Assembly: GCF_002335745.1 (NCBI RefSeq)
Contig: NZ_NIST01000001.1
Span: 2,395,370 to 2,459,369 of the forward strand
Reading direction: 5' to 3'
DNA: 64,000 nt
Source of the DNA: Evansella halocellulosilytica
Lineage (GTDB): Bacteria; Bacillota; Bacilli; Bacillales; Salisediminibacteriaceae
Below the pieces are notes generated by a model, which was not told the DNA's origin, did no database searches, and saw only the letters and a program-made list of their open reading frames with translations. Positions 7,832 to 16,868 of the stretch are shown here, piece after piece. A program made the translations under genes and the position numbers. Numbering within the stretch: the first letter of the stretch is position 1; every line of letters starts with the position of its first letter.

Positions 7832-9327
7832 ACAATGATGTCGATTGGATAGCTGAACGTGCTCGACTGTACCCAGATAAAATAGCTGTAATCGATGGGG
7901 AAAATGAGGAAAAGTGGACATATGATCAACTTTATCATCGCTACCTGCACATTGAGAAAAAGCTGAACAGTTTGCATGTGAAAGCGGGGGATCATCTTGC
8001 TTTTCTAGCTCCAAACACAATTAGTTGTATTGAATATATGTTTGCTTGCAGACGTATTGGGGCTGTGTTCATCCCGTTAAACTGGCGGTTATCTTTAAAT
8101 GAGCTAAACGATATTGTAAAAGACTGTTCACCGAAATTGCTTATATTCGATGAAACATATCAGGAAATAGCTCTTCATTTAAATGTCACGAAGAAACATT
8201 GTATACAACATGATAACAAACCGTTAGAGGTAAACGAGACTCATCCACCGTTTCCTGATCGAAAAGCATTTATTCAAATGGATTCTCCGTGGTTGATGAT
8301 TTATACAGGAGGAACAACTGGAAAACCGAAAGGGGTCGTTTTATCAAATCGGTCCGTTTACACAAATGCTTTAAATACTGTTACAAGCTGGCAGCTAACC
8401 GCTGACGATATTACGTTAACTATTTTGCCGATGTTTCATACTGGAGGAATCAATGCCTTAACTGTTCCAATATTGTTTGCTGGCGGAACCGTTATTTTGA
8501 AGTCAGTATTTGAAGAAACAGCAATCGTTCATTTACTTCGTACATATCGTTGCACGATCGTCTTAATGGTGCCAACGATGTATCATACGTTAGTCCAAAA
8601 TGAATCATTTTTGAATGAACGTTTTCCACACATGAAAGCTTTTTTATCAGGCGGAGCACCTTGTCCGCTCTCTATTTATGATATTTTTCAAGAGAGAGGG
8701 TTGCCATTTAAAGAAGGGTACGGTTTAACTGAAGCAGGACCGAATAATTTTTTTATATCTACTGATCGAGCTGCAATAAAACGAGGCTCAGTAGGAAAGC
8801 CAATGAACTATAATGACATCAAATTAGTTAATGAAGAAATGTGTGAAGTAGGAACAGGCGAAGTTGGTGAAATCACGATATTGGGGGAACATGTATTTGA
8901 TTATTATTGGAATAAGCAAGCAGAAACATCAATAGTGAAATGTGACGGCTGGCTTTTAACAGGTGATTTAGCAAGAAGGGATGAAGATGGTGATTATTAT
9001 ATTTTAGGCAGAAAAAAAGATATGGTTATTACAGGCGGCGAAAATGTATATCCGCAAGAAGTTGAAAATGTCATTTGTGAACACCCTGATATAAAAGAGG
9101 TCGTCGTTATCGGGCTGCCGGATGAAAAGTGGGGAGAAATTGTGACGGCAGTTATCAACCTTTATGAAGAAGAAAGTGTATCTGAAGAGGATATTAAAAC
9201 ATATTGCTCGAAACGATTAGCTGGATATAAAGTACCCAAAAGAGTATTTATGACAGATCGTTTCCCGACAACCCACGTTGGAAAGATCGACAAAAAAGCG
9301 CTTATTTCGCAATATAACGCAGTTTAA
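7828..9327 (+). CDS. Acyl-CoA synthetase (AMP-forming)
   Basis: A 499-residue adenylate-forming ligase. The P-loop-like motif YTGGTTGKPKGVVLS (about residue 165), the GYGLTEAGP motif, the hinge GDLARRDEDGDYYILGRKKD and the catalytic Lys near the end in THVGKIDKKAL are all present. It should convert a carboxylic acid to its CoA thioester with ATP. The GTG at 7828 overlaps the previous stop and follows GGGGGCGG, so it is preferred over the ATG at 7813. Closest general relatives are medium/long-chain or aromatic acid ligases; the substrate is not determinable. It probably activates the compound brought in by the Liv transporter. Confidence 0.9.
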   Translation: MNNDVDWIAERARLYPDKIAVIDGENEEKWTYDQLYHRYLHIEKKLNSLHVKAGDHLAFLAPNTISCIEYMFACRRIGAVFIPLNWRLSLNELNDIVKDCSPKLLIFDETYQEIALHLNVTKKHCIQHDNKPLEVNETHPPFPDRKAFIQMDSPWLMIYTGGTTGKPKGVVLSNRSVYTNALNTVTSWQLTADDITLTILPMFHTGGINALTVPILFAGGTVILKSVFEETAIVHLLRTYRCTIVLMVPTMYHTLVQNESFLNERFPHMKAFLSGGAPCPLSIYDIFQERGLPFKEGYGLTEAGPNNFFISTDRAAIKRGSVGKPMNYNDIKLVNEEMCEVGTGEVGEITILGEHVFDYYWNKQAETSIVKCDGWLLTGDLARRDEDGDYYILGRKKDMVITGGENVYPQEVENVICEHPDIKEVVVIGLPDEKWGEIVTAVINLYEEESVSEEDIKTYCSKRLAGYKVPKRVFMTDRFPTTHVGKIDKKALISQYNAV

Positions 9328-9352
9328 TCGTAAATGAGGAAGCTTACTCATA

Positions 9353-9361
9353 TGTTATAAT
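9353..9361 (+). promoter_or_regulatory. Extended -10 promoter before the regulator gene
   Basis: TGTTATAAT is a good extended -10 element (TGN plus TATAAT) in the 153-bp gap after the ligase gene. A TTGACA also occurs at about 9380 but has no well spaced -10. This would let the regulator be transcribed separately from the transporter operon. Confidence 0.5.
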
Positions 9362-9480
9362 GTCCACATCAAACGTGTTGACAAGAGTGTTCGGAGTAAG
9401 GAATATTGTGTAAAACAGTAACTTTCTCCTATTCATTTCATTACATGCGTTTAAATAATTTGGAGGGAAGGTGTTATCCC

Positions 9481-12400
9481 GTGCACACAATATATGGTCA
9501 AATTGTAAAAACAAAATTAGTGCCTCCTAAGGTAACTGACCATATTTTATTTCGTCCAACTTTAAGTAAGCGCTTTAAGAAAATTCAGGAACATACTTTG
9601 ACGATTATTCACTCAGGTCCGGGAACCGGAAAAAGTACGGCTCTGTCTTCGTTTTTATGCCATGAATCGGTCCCATCCTGCTGGTTGAGTTTGACGGAAC
9701 ATGACGATCATTTATTTCGTTTTTTTCAGTACATGACTGAAGCAGTTAGAATGAGGCACGAGCCATTTGCAGAGAGTTTAAGTACCGACTTTTTTCAAAA
9801 GCTCCAATTAACACAAGAGCAAGATATTTATGCTACTTGCTCTGCATTTATTAACGAGCTGATGGCAATAGACGAAGAACTGATTCTAGTCATTGATGAT
9901 TATCATTTAGTAGAAAATACGAGAGAGATAGAAACGTTTTTAAAATGGCTTATCCTTCACCTTCCTGACCATATCCATCTTGTCGTTGTAAGTCGAACTA
10001 GGCCGGATTGGGATTTTATCACATCATTAAAACTAAAAGGCAGACTTTGTGAGTTATCCGAAAATGATTTTTCTTTTAGTAGAGATGAAATTACCGTCCT
10101 TTTTGAAGACCATTATGGGTACCCACTCTCTCCAAAAGCTGTTCAACGTATCTATGAACGAACAGAAGGATGGATTATTGCGATCCAAATGATTTGGCAG
10201 CAGCTAAACGAAGGTGTTGAATTAACTGAAATTTTAGAAAATGAAACAAATACGATGCATGAATTGTTTCAATTTATGGTATTAGAAGTGATGGTAAATC
10301 AGCCTAATGAAGTCCAATCGTTTATGAAACAGTCTTCCATATTAGAGACGATTACGACTGCATCATGTAAAGGGGCATTACATCGTGACGATGGGGGTAA
10401 GATCATAAAATATTTGCATGCAAAAAATTTGTTTTTAGTGAAAGTGGGAGAAGGTGAGTTTCGCTATCATAGTTTATTCAAAGAGTGTTTATATGAGCAG
10501 TTAAAAAAAGAACCCGAAGAGTATAAAAAACTCCATCGCCAAGCAGGGGGATATTTTGCTCAATCTCATCAAGTTGAAGTCGCATTAAGACATTTTAAGC
10601 AAATTGATGATCATCTATCAATCGCCAAATTGATTGTAGAGAATGGTGAATTTCTTTTGAAAGAAGGAAGTCTCGAGGGCTTTTTACAAACACTTCAAGA
10701 GCTGCCTGTGCAATTAAAAGATTCATACCCAGCCATATGGGGATACGAAGGTGATATATACCGCTTTCGTTCTTTGTATGAAAAGGCACTTCTTTGTTAT
10801 GAACGTGCTGAGGAAATAGCTAAGGCTGCTGGAGATATCGCAGGTGAAAGTATTGGTCTAGAAGGGAAAGCTAGAATTTATTTAGATACAATTCAGCCAA
10901 AACAAGCTAATAAATGGCTGCGAAGTGTCATTGAATTACAGGAAAAAATTGAAGATGGTCCGTCTGAAAGACTTATTCAGTTGTATACGTTAATGGCTGA
11001 GAATGCCATCAACCTTGGCAAAGCTCAAGAAGCTGAAATTTGGTATGAGAAAAGCAGGGAAATCCAAAATGACTTTTACGAAGAAGAACTTGAAGCACGG
11101 ATTTTATTAAGAACAGGACGTCTCACTTCGACAAGAAAGCTTTTGGAGAAAGCTTTATGTGAAGAGGAATATGGAGCTCATGACCGGCTGCCGCGTTCGC
11201 ATCGGGAAACAAATTTATTATTGTCATTAGTATACTCTTTCGTTGGAGAAGGCGAAAAGGCGAAAATAGCCGCTGAGAGTGGGATTATGCAAGGGGTAAA
11301 AAATAAATCTCCGTTTGTAGAAGCGTGTGGGTGGATTCGAATGGGGCACGCTGTACAAATTACGTCACCAGAAAAGGTGAAGCTCTCAGAACAATGCTAC
11401 AGAACGGCTCTGTCAATTATGGATGATATAAATATGTCCCGCGGAAAAGCTGAACCTTATTTAGGACTTTGCTTGCTTTATGGGCGAAGAAAAAATTTAA
11501 AGCTTTCATTGCAATATTCTGAGGAAGCGTTAAGAGAGACGGAAAAAGTCGATGATCTATGGTTATCAAGTCTCGTTAGAATATGTCGAGGCGTCAGTTT
11601 CATACAAGCTGAAAAATTTGAAGAGGCATCAAAAGAATTTGTGATTTGTTATCGGAACTTTCAACAATGCGGAGACAGTTACGGCTTAACTGTTACACTT
11701 CTATGGCAGTCATATATTGCTCACCATTTAAAAGAGGAAGAGTCATTTTATACAACAATAATGCAAATGTTACAGCTAGTCGAAAATGAGGGATATAGCC
11801 ATCTATTTAGTAAAAGCACGTTTCTTGGCTCAACAGATGTACAAAAATTGTCGCCAATGTTGTTAGATGCGCAGCAGAAGAAGGTAGAAAACCCATATCT
11901 TGAACAATTGTTAGTAAACATGGGAATTGAAGACATGTCTTCTCATCCAGGTTATACGTTAAGGATAAAAACGCTAGGAACGTTTGAAATATACTTAGGA
12001 GATGAATTGATTACAGAAAAAAACTGGAAGCGCGAGAAATCGAAAGAACTTTTCCAGCTGTTTATGACGAAGCGGAAATATTTACTCCCTAAAAACGAAA
12101 TTTTTGCAACTCTTTGGAAAGATCATAAAGAAGACGTTGCAGAGAGAGACTTTAAAGTGGCTTTAAATACCTTAAACAAAGTTTTAGAACCGGGACGTAA
12201 AGCAAGGTCTCAGCCCTTTTTTATTCAACGGCATGCTAACACCTACGGCTTTAACTTAGCGGCCCCATTTGAACTGGACGCTGCAAAATTCGAGCATGGT
12301 GTGACGAAAGGGTTGTCAGAAGGAGATGTTGAACAAGCATTACCCATATTAAAGTCAGCCCTTGATATGTATGAAGGGGACTATTTGCCAGGCAGAGCAA

Positions 12401-12714
12401 ATGAAGATTGGTGTATCGAAGAAAGAGAACGCTTACAAGTGTTGTTTTTGCGTGGTGCTGAGAGGCTGTCTGAACTTTATATTTTGAAAGAAGATTTTAA
12501 CGAAGCAATTCGTTGGTGTGAACACATCCTTTTAAAAGATAAATGCTGGGAGGAAGCCTACCGGCTGTTAATGAAAAGCTATTTATTAAAAAATAACCGC
12601 TCTTCTGCTATACGGTGGTATGAAAAGTGCAAACAAGTATTGGCTGACGAGCTTGGTGTTCAACCGATGGAGCCGACTGTAAAGTTTTATGAAAAATTGA
12701 TGAGGGAGGCGTAA
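9481..12714 (+). CDS. Large MalT-like STAND ATPase regulator with C-terminal BTAD/SARP-type domain
   Basis: A 1077-residue transcription factor. Residues 1-300 form a MalT-like NTPase: KTKLVPPKVTDHILFRP start, Walker A GPGTGKST at 46-53, Walker B LILVIDDYHLV, and the NACHT/STAND-like segment EGWIIAIQM. About 380-800 is a helical TPR-like array. From about 830 (LRIKTLGTFEIYLGD) comes an OmpR-type winged helix followed by a BTAD helical domain ending in QPMEPTVKFYEKLM. MalT itself carries a LuxR helix-turn-helix, so this is a different architecture found in acyl and aromatic pathway activators. Ligand binding by the TPR part should trigger ATP-dependent oligomerisation. GTG at 9481 follows TGGAGGGAAGG; an ATG at 9445 is an alternative. 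It is most simply the activator of this cluster. Confidence 0.87.
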   Translation: MHTIYGQIVKTKLVPPKVTDHILFRPTLSKRFKKIQEHTLTIIHSGPGTGKSTALSSFLCHESVPSCWLSLTEHDDHLFRFFQYMTEAVRMRHEPFAESLSTDFFQKLQLTQEQDIYATCSAFINELMAIDEELILVIDDYHLVENTREIETFLKWLILHLPDHIHLVVVSRTRPDWDFITSLKLKGRLCELSENDFSFSRDEITVLFEDHYGYPLSPKAVQRIYERTEGWIIAIQMIWQQLNEGVELTEILENETNTMHELFQFMVLEVMVNQPNEVQSFMKQSSILETITTASCKGALHRDDGGKIIKYLHAKNLFLVKVGEGEFRYHSLFKECLYEQLKKEPEEYKKLHRQAGGYFAQSHQVEVALRHFKQIDDHLSIAKLIVENGEFLLKEGSLEGFLQTLQELPVQLKDSYPAIWGYEGDIYRFRSLYEKALLCYERAEEIAKAAGDIAGESIGLEGKARIYLDTIQPKQANKWLRSVIELQEKIEDGPSERLIQLYTLMAENAINLGKAQEAEIWYEKSREIQNDFYEEELEARILLRTGRLTSTRKLLEKALCEEEYGAHDRLPRSHRETNLLLSLVYSFVGEGEKAKIAAESGIMQGVKNKSPFVEACGWIRMGHAVQITSPEKVKLSEQCYRTALSIMDDINMSRGKAEPYLGLCLLYGRRKNLKLSLQYSEEALRETEKVDDLWLSSLVRICRGVSFIQAEKFEEASKEFVICYRNFQQCGDSYGLTVTLLWQSYIAHHLKEEESFYTTIMQMLQLVENEGYSHLFSKSTFLGSTDVQKLSPMLLDAQQKKVENPYLEQLLVNMGIEDMSSHPGYTLRIKTLGTFEIYLGDELITEKNWKREKSKELFQLFMTKRKYLLPKNEIFATLWKDHKEDVAERDFKVALNTLNKVLEPGRKARSQPFFIQRHANTYGFNLAAPFELDAAKFEHGVTKGLSEGDVEQALPILKSALDMYEGDYLPGRANEDWCIEERERLQVLFLRGAERLSELYILKEDFNEAIRWCEHILLKDKCWEEAYRLLMKSYLLKNNRSSAIRWYEKCKQVLADELGVQPMEPTVKFYEKLMREA

Positions 12715-12719
12715 CGATC

Positions 12720-13619
12720 TTGAAAGTACATGTAAAAACGATTGAGTTGGAAAATGGGGAGATGTTAGGGTATCGAGAGCGTGAAGGTGGATGTGAAGTG
12801 TTAGTATTCATTCATGGAAATATGCAGTCTTCAAAGCATTGGGATGTTTTGTTGGAAACAATCGATTCTAGATATAAAGTGTATGCTGTAGACTTACGAG
12901 GGTGTGGACTCTCATCCTACAACAAACCGTTTGATTCATTAAAAGAACTTGCAGTGGAAGTAAAACAATTTATTGATCAATTAAATTTGCCTTCCGTTTC
13001 AGTTATCGGCTGGTCAACTGGAGGCGGAGTTGCGATGAACTTGGCAGCGATGTATCCAGAAAGGATCAAGAACCTGATTTTGCTTGCCTCTTTATCAACG
13101 AGAGGGTATCCATTGTTTAAAGTAGATGAACAAGGAAATCCACGATTATCTGAACGATTAAAAACAAAAGATGATATTAAAACGGATACAGCTAGATATA
13201 TTCCAATATCAAATGCTTATGAAACGAAGAACAAAGAAGTACTTAAAATGATTTGGAATACACTGATCTATACACATAACCAGCCAGAGGAAAAACAGTA
13301 TGAAGCATACTTAGAGGATATGCTTACTCAACAAAATCTATTAGATGTTTATTATGCAAATAACCGTTTTAATATTAGTCACCACCATAATGGTTTAGTA
13401 GATGGTACAGGAGAAATCGATGAGATACAATGTCCGGCATTAATACTGTGGGGTGAGAACGACCTTGTTGTTACAGAACAAATGACAGAAGAGCTCAAAA
13501 ATGACTTTGGAGATAAAGCCGAGTTTGTATTATTAAAAAACTGTGGTCATTCACCTCTTATTGATGATCTCGGTCAATTACGCACAGCTATCACATCATT
13601 TTTACAAAAAAACGTTTAA
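12720..13619 (+). CDS. Alpha/beta hydrolase
   Basis: A 299-residue cytoplasmic alpha/beta-fold hydrolase. The oxyanion HGNMQSS, the nucleophile elbow GWSTGG (Ser near 103), the acid in LWGENDLVV and the His in NCGHSPLIDD are in the right order. It starts with TTG only 5 bp after the regulator stop, with GGGAGG inside the regulator end, so it is cotranscribed. It may cleave a thioester, ester or a carbon-carbon bond (meta-cleavage hydrolases share this fold); the substrate is unknown. Confidence 0.85.
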   Translation: MKVHVKTIELENGEMLGYREREGGCEVLVFIHGNMQSSKHWDVLLETIDSRYKVYAVDLRGCGLSSYNKPFDSLKELAVEVKQFIDQLNLPSVSVIGWSTGGGVAMNLAAMYPERIKNLILLASLSTRGYPLFKVDEQGNPRLSERLKTKDDIKTDTARYIPISNAYETKNKEVLKMIWNTLIYTHNQPEEKQYEAYLEDMLTQQNLLDVYYANNRFNISHHHNGLVDGTGEIDEIQCPALILWGENDLVVTEQMTEELKNDFGDKAEFVLLKNCGHSPLIDDLGQLRTAITSFLQKNV

Positions 13620-13640
13620 TAGATAAGGAGTTTTTAGATT

Positions 13641-14381
13641 ATGAGACTAAAAGATAAAGTCGCAATCGTAACAGGTGGGGCAGGAGGAATCGGTGAGCAG
13701 ACGGCAAAAACCTTTGGGTCAGAAGGAGCAAAGGTCGTCATAGCAGATTTTGATGAAAAAAATGGGCAAAAAGCAGCGAAGCATTTACAAGAGTCAGGAG
13801 TCGAATCTCTGTTTGTTCAAGTGAATGTAGCTGATCACGAAAGTGTTGAAGCAATGGTAAACAAAGTCATCGACACGTATGGAACGATTGATATCCTCAT
13901 TAATAATGCAGGGATCACCCGTGATGCTATGTTGAAAAAATTGACGAAAGAAGATTGGCAGCAAGTGATTGATGTGAATTTGAGCGGCGTATTTCACTGC
14001 ACTCAAGCTGTCTTGCCACACATGATCGAACAAGGAAGCGGGAGTATTATAAACACATCGTCCATCGTTGGTGTTCATGGGAATGTTGGTCAAACGAACT
14101 ATGCTGCAACGAAATCGGGTGTGATTGGAATGAGTAAATCATGGGCAAAAGAGCTTGGACCAAAAGGAATTCGTGTCAATGCCGTTGCTCCTGGGTTTGT
14201 AAACACAGCGATGGTTGATACTATTCCAGATAAAATAGTAAACGGTATTATTGATAAAGTTCCATTGAAACGCTTAGGGGATCCGATAGATATTGCAAAT
14301 GCTTACCTCTTTTTAGCTTCAGAGGAAGCGAGCTACATTAACGGAACGATATTAGAAGTAAATGGAGGATTAGTTATTTAA
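13641..14381 (+). CDS. SDR-family 3-oxoacyl-ACP reductase-like protein (FabG-like)
   Basis: A 246-residue classical short-chain dehydrogenase. The Rossmann motif TGGAGGIGEQTA is at the start, NNAG near 88, the catalytic Ser in NTSSIVG, and YAATK supply the Ser-Tyr-Lys triad; the end IN-GTILEVNGGL is typical FabG. It reduces a 3-oxoacyl thioester or oxidises a 3-hydroxy compound with NAD(P)H. It follows the hydrolase by 21 bp behind a TAAGGAG site. A housekeeping fabG is expected elsewhere with fabD and acpP, so this is more likely a pathway-specific copy working on the product of the KAS III-like enzyme. Confidence 0.88.
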   Translation: MRLKDKVAIVTGGAGGIGEQTAKTFGSEGAKVVIADFDEKNGQKAAKHLQESGVESLFVQVNVADHESVEAMVNKVIDTYGTIDILINNAGITRDAMLKKLTKEDWQQVIDVNLSGVFHCTQAVLPHMIEQGSGSIINTSSIVGVHGNVGQTNYAATKSGVIGMSKSWAKELGPKGIRVNAVAPGFVNTAMVDTIPDKIVNGIIDKVPLKRLGDPIDIANAYLFLASEEASYINGTILEVNGGLVI

Positions 14382-14441
14382 AGCTTAGTCAAAAAATGAG
14401 AAATAAAGTTACGAGTATGAACTATTACTCGAAATAGCGTC

Positions 14442-14516
14442 AGCGATAGCGATTTCGAATACAATTAGATTATAAAATGAAGTAAGGGTGTCCTCAAAAT
14501 AATTTTGAGACACCTC
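14442..14516 (+). repeat. Interspersed hairpin repeat (R1), copy A
   Basis: The block holds ATAGCGATTTCGAAT, then TTAGATTATAAAATGAA and a stem GGGTGTCCTCAAAAT with near-complement ATTTTGAGACACCTC. Two further copies occur at 22290-22362 and 43489-43562. All lie just behind genes and can serve as terminators. This copy ends the fabG-like operon and is directly followed by the group II intron. Confidence 0.85.
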
Positions 14517-15223
14517 TTTCGCGAGTGGCAGCACATGTGCTAAAGGGTGAAAGTCCCGAATGCATCGACTAGCCGGCAAGCATTAGCTGACAGGTAGTGC
14601 GTTGACTGTGAAGTAGCGTGCGGAGGATCTGAAGGCAAACCGCTGAACAGAGCTGATAGCCCATGTTGGCACGAGAGTTGGATGACTGTGCAAGCCAACA
14701 GAAAGTCCGAATAGTTAGAAACTCAAAGTGTTATGAGGGCTGGGGTAGAGGGGAAGGACATGATGTGACCCATTGAGATCTCCCTGCTTCCTAAAGTCGG
14801 TACTGATGTCACAAGGCTAAGCCAAGGACACAGGATGAGCTTTAAAGGGAGAAGTCAGAGATCGCCATAGTAGTGAAGAAGCACATGCCAATGACCTACT
14901 GGCGACAGTAACGAGGACAGCACATGAGTGAAACTGTACATAGATACAGTTGCGAACCTATACTCAAAAGGTAGGGATTCGTGCGAAGGGCGTGACCCAT
15001 AGAAGAACAATGTGAGTAGGCTTACTTATGACTGCGGAAGTAGACAGAAGCTGGACAAGAGCCAAGGGGGCTGATGCCAGGGTGGAACAGAAGGGTACAC
15101 CGTCTACCGCCAAATGAGATGCACAAGTTATTGCCGTGCGCTATCAACCTTGTAGAATCACATTTATATGGGGAAGCAGAAACAAAGGCAGAAGCGAAAG
15201 CAATGGCGTAAGGGGAATAACAG

Positions 15224-16495
15224 ATGAAAAGACGTGTATGGTACAGTTTGTATGACAAAGTGTACAAGAAAGCGAATCTAGTAAGTGCCTTCTATCAAGT
15301 GAAGAAGAATAAAGGTGCACCAGGGGTTGATAAGGTAACAATTGAAGGCTATGAAGCAAAGCTGGAGGACAATCTAGAAGTGCTCCAACAGAAGCTAAAA
15401 GATAAACAATATCGACCCAAACCTGGTCGACGAAAGATGATCGACAAAGATAATGGCAAGAAACAACGTCCACTAGGGATACCAACGGTGGAAGATCGCA
15501 TCGTACAAGCTTCTCTTCGAAATGTATTGGAACCGATCTTCGAAGAAGAATTCCTTCCGTGTAGCTATGGTTTTCGGCCCGGAATAAGTGCTCATATGGC
15601 TTTAGACAAAGTCACTGAACACTTGAATGCAGGATACCATTATGTCATCGATGCCGACTTACAATCCTACTTTGACACGATCCCACATGATAAACTGGAA
15701 CATCAAATAAGGAAACGAGTGACAGATGGGTCTATAATCAAACTCATTCACCGTTTTCTCAGAGCAGGTGTCATGGTAGGAGATCGATACGAAGATACCC
15801 CTGAGGGAGCTCCGCAGGGTGGCGTGCTAAGTCCATTACTTTCGAACATCTACGTACATCAGCTTGATCAACTGATGACTGAGCGAGGTCACCGAATCGT
15901 CCGTTTTGCGGATGATTTTATCATTCTTTGTAAAAGTTCAAAAGGCGCAGAAAGAGTTATGCGAAGTGTCTCAAGATTTCTTGAGGAAGAGCTAAGTCTA
16001 ACTGTGAATCAAGAAAAGACTAAAGTTGTCAACGCCAACAAAGAGCCATTTACATTCTTAGGCTATGAATTCATCGGAGATATTCGAAGAATAGACCCTA
16101 AGAAAGAGGCGACATTCAAGGAACGAGTGAAAGAAATGACTCGTCGAAACCAAACAGTTGATATTCAACTACTTATCCAAGACAAATTAAATCCATACAT
16201 TCGAGGTTGGGCAAATTATTTTCGTTATGGAAATGTGAAGAACAAATTCAAAGTATGGGATAGCTGGATAAGAAGACGGTTACGAATGGTACAACTAAGA
16301 AGCTGGAGACATATAAAGAACCTCCACCGCCTTCTGAGAAGAAAGGGATGGAGGGAAGAAAACCTTAGAGGAATCCGTATGTTTGCTTGGCGAAGTTCCA
16401 AAAGTCCAATGGTTCATGCGGCACTAGACAATAAGTTCTTTTCAGAACTTGGACTCGTTAGTTTATCATCTGTTTATGATGAACGTTATCTCTAA
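15224..16495 (+). CDS. ltrA: Group II intron reverse transcriptase/maturase
   Basis: A 423-residue protein that helps intron splicing and copies intron RNA at new sites. Reverse transcriptase blocks are in order: KNKGAPGVDKVT, the RPLGIPTVEDRIVQ motif, YGFRPG, DADLQSYFDTI, the APQGGVLSPLLSN block and the catalytic RFADD near 216, with Phe in place of the usual Tyr of YADD. The maturase (X) domain follows with NPYIRGWANYFR. No HNH endonuclease follows, as in class C proteins of about 420 residues. A GGGGAA site precedes the ATG. It appears full length and could be active. Confidence 0.93.
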   Translation: MKRRVWYSLYDKVYKKANLVSAFYQVKKNKGAPGVDKVTIEGYEAKLEDNLEVLQQKLKDKQYRPKPGRRKMIDKDNGKKQRPLGIPTVEDRIVQASLRNVLEPIFEEEFLPCSYGFRPGISAHMALDKVTEHLNAGYHYVIDADLQSYFDTIPHDKLEHQIRKRVTDGSIIKLIHRFLRAGVMVGDRYEDTPEGAPQGGVLSPLLSNIYVHQLDQLMTERGHRIVRFADDFIILCKSSKGAERVMRSVSRFLEEELSLTVNQEKTKVVNANKEPFTFLGYEFIGDIRRIDPKKEATFKERVKEMTRRNQTVDIQLLIQDKLNPYIRGWANYFRYGNVKNKFKVWDSWIRRRLRMVQLRSWRHIKNLHRLLRRKGWREENLRGIRMFAWRSSKSPMVHAALDNKFFSELGLVSLSSVYDERYL

Positions 16496-16510
16496 AAGGG
16501 ATATATGGGA

Positions 16511-16577
16511 AGAGCCACATGCGAAGATCCGCACGTGTGTGCTCTGTGAGAGGCGTGGTCAGTAATGGCGACGCCTA
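16511..16577 (+). ncRNA. Group II intron domains V and VI
   Basis: Domain V is the hairpin from GAGCCACATGCG to CGCACGTGTGTGCTC, with the AGC catalytic triad at its foot. Domain VI is the stem GAGGCGT to ACGCCT with an internal TCAGTAATGG region that should hold the bulged branch A. These place the 3' splice site near 16577. Confidence 0.75.
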
Positions 16578-16692
16578 CTCGGTTTTTTTTAAAGCCTGAA
16601 TCCGTCACGAGCTTCCACACGGATGTGGCGACTTCGGCGTTCCTGCAGGACGTGGGGGGGATAGCCGAAGATCTGGTCTAGCGATTTGCCTC

Positions 16693-16868
16693 GACGGACA
16701 GGACGTCCTAATGCCGGGCATGCCACAGGACGTGGCGTATTGCCCGGTTGACGGACAGGACGTCCTAATGCCGGGCATGCCACAGGACGTGGCGTATTGC
16801 CCGGTTGACGGACAGGACGTCCTAATGCCGGGCATACCACAGACGTGGCGTATTGCCCGGTTGACGGA
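16693..16868. repeat. 57-bp tandem repeat, three copies
   Basis: Copies start at 16693, 16750 and 16807; the first two are identical and the third has one substitution and lacks one G. A partial fourth start is at 16863. Each unit contains the palindrome AGGACGTCCT, TGCCGGGCA and CCACAGGACGTGG, so every unit can fold. GC content is far above the surroundings. A degenerate related block lies at 16619-16680. Open frames on the minus strand through the repeats have 19-residue periodicity but no ribosome binding site and are not called as genes. Confidence 0.9.

Larger units (their letters stand above)
14525..16577 (+). mobile_element. Group II intron, probably bacterial class C
   Basis: A roughly 2.05-kb ribozyme plus reverse transcriptase. 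The 5' part has a GTG start at 14525 and group II-like paired blocks (AAAGGGTGAAAGTCCCGAAT and GGAGGATCTGAAGGCAAACC). Domain V is at 16511-16543 and domain VI at about 16546-16577. The encoded protein lacks an endonuclease domain. Insertion a few bases after a terminator-like hairpin (R1 copy A) is the known habit of class C introns. Both exact ends are estimates to within a few bases, since exon joining cannot be tested here. Confidence 0.8.

Noticed and set aside
9377-9410. TTGACA-based promoter before the regulator gene
   Set aside because: The nearest -10-like TATTGT is 20 bp away, too far; the extended -10 at 9353 is better.
16693-16868. CRISPR array
   Set aside because: Units are directly joined with no unique spacers and there are no cas genes.
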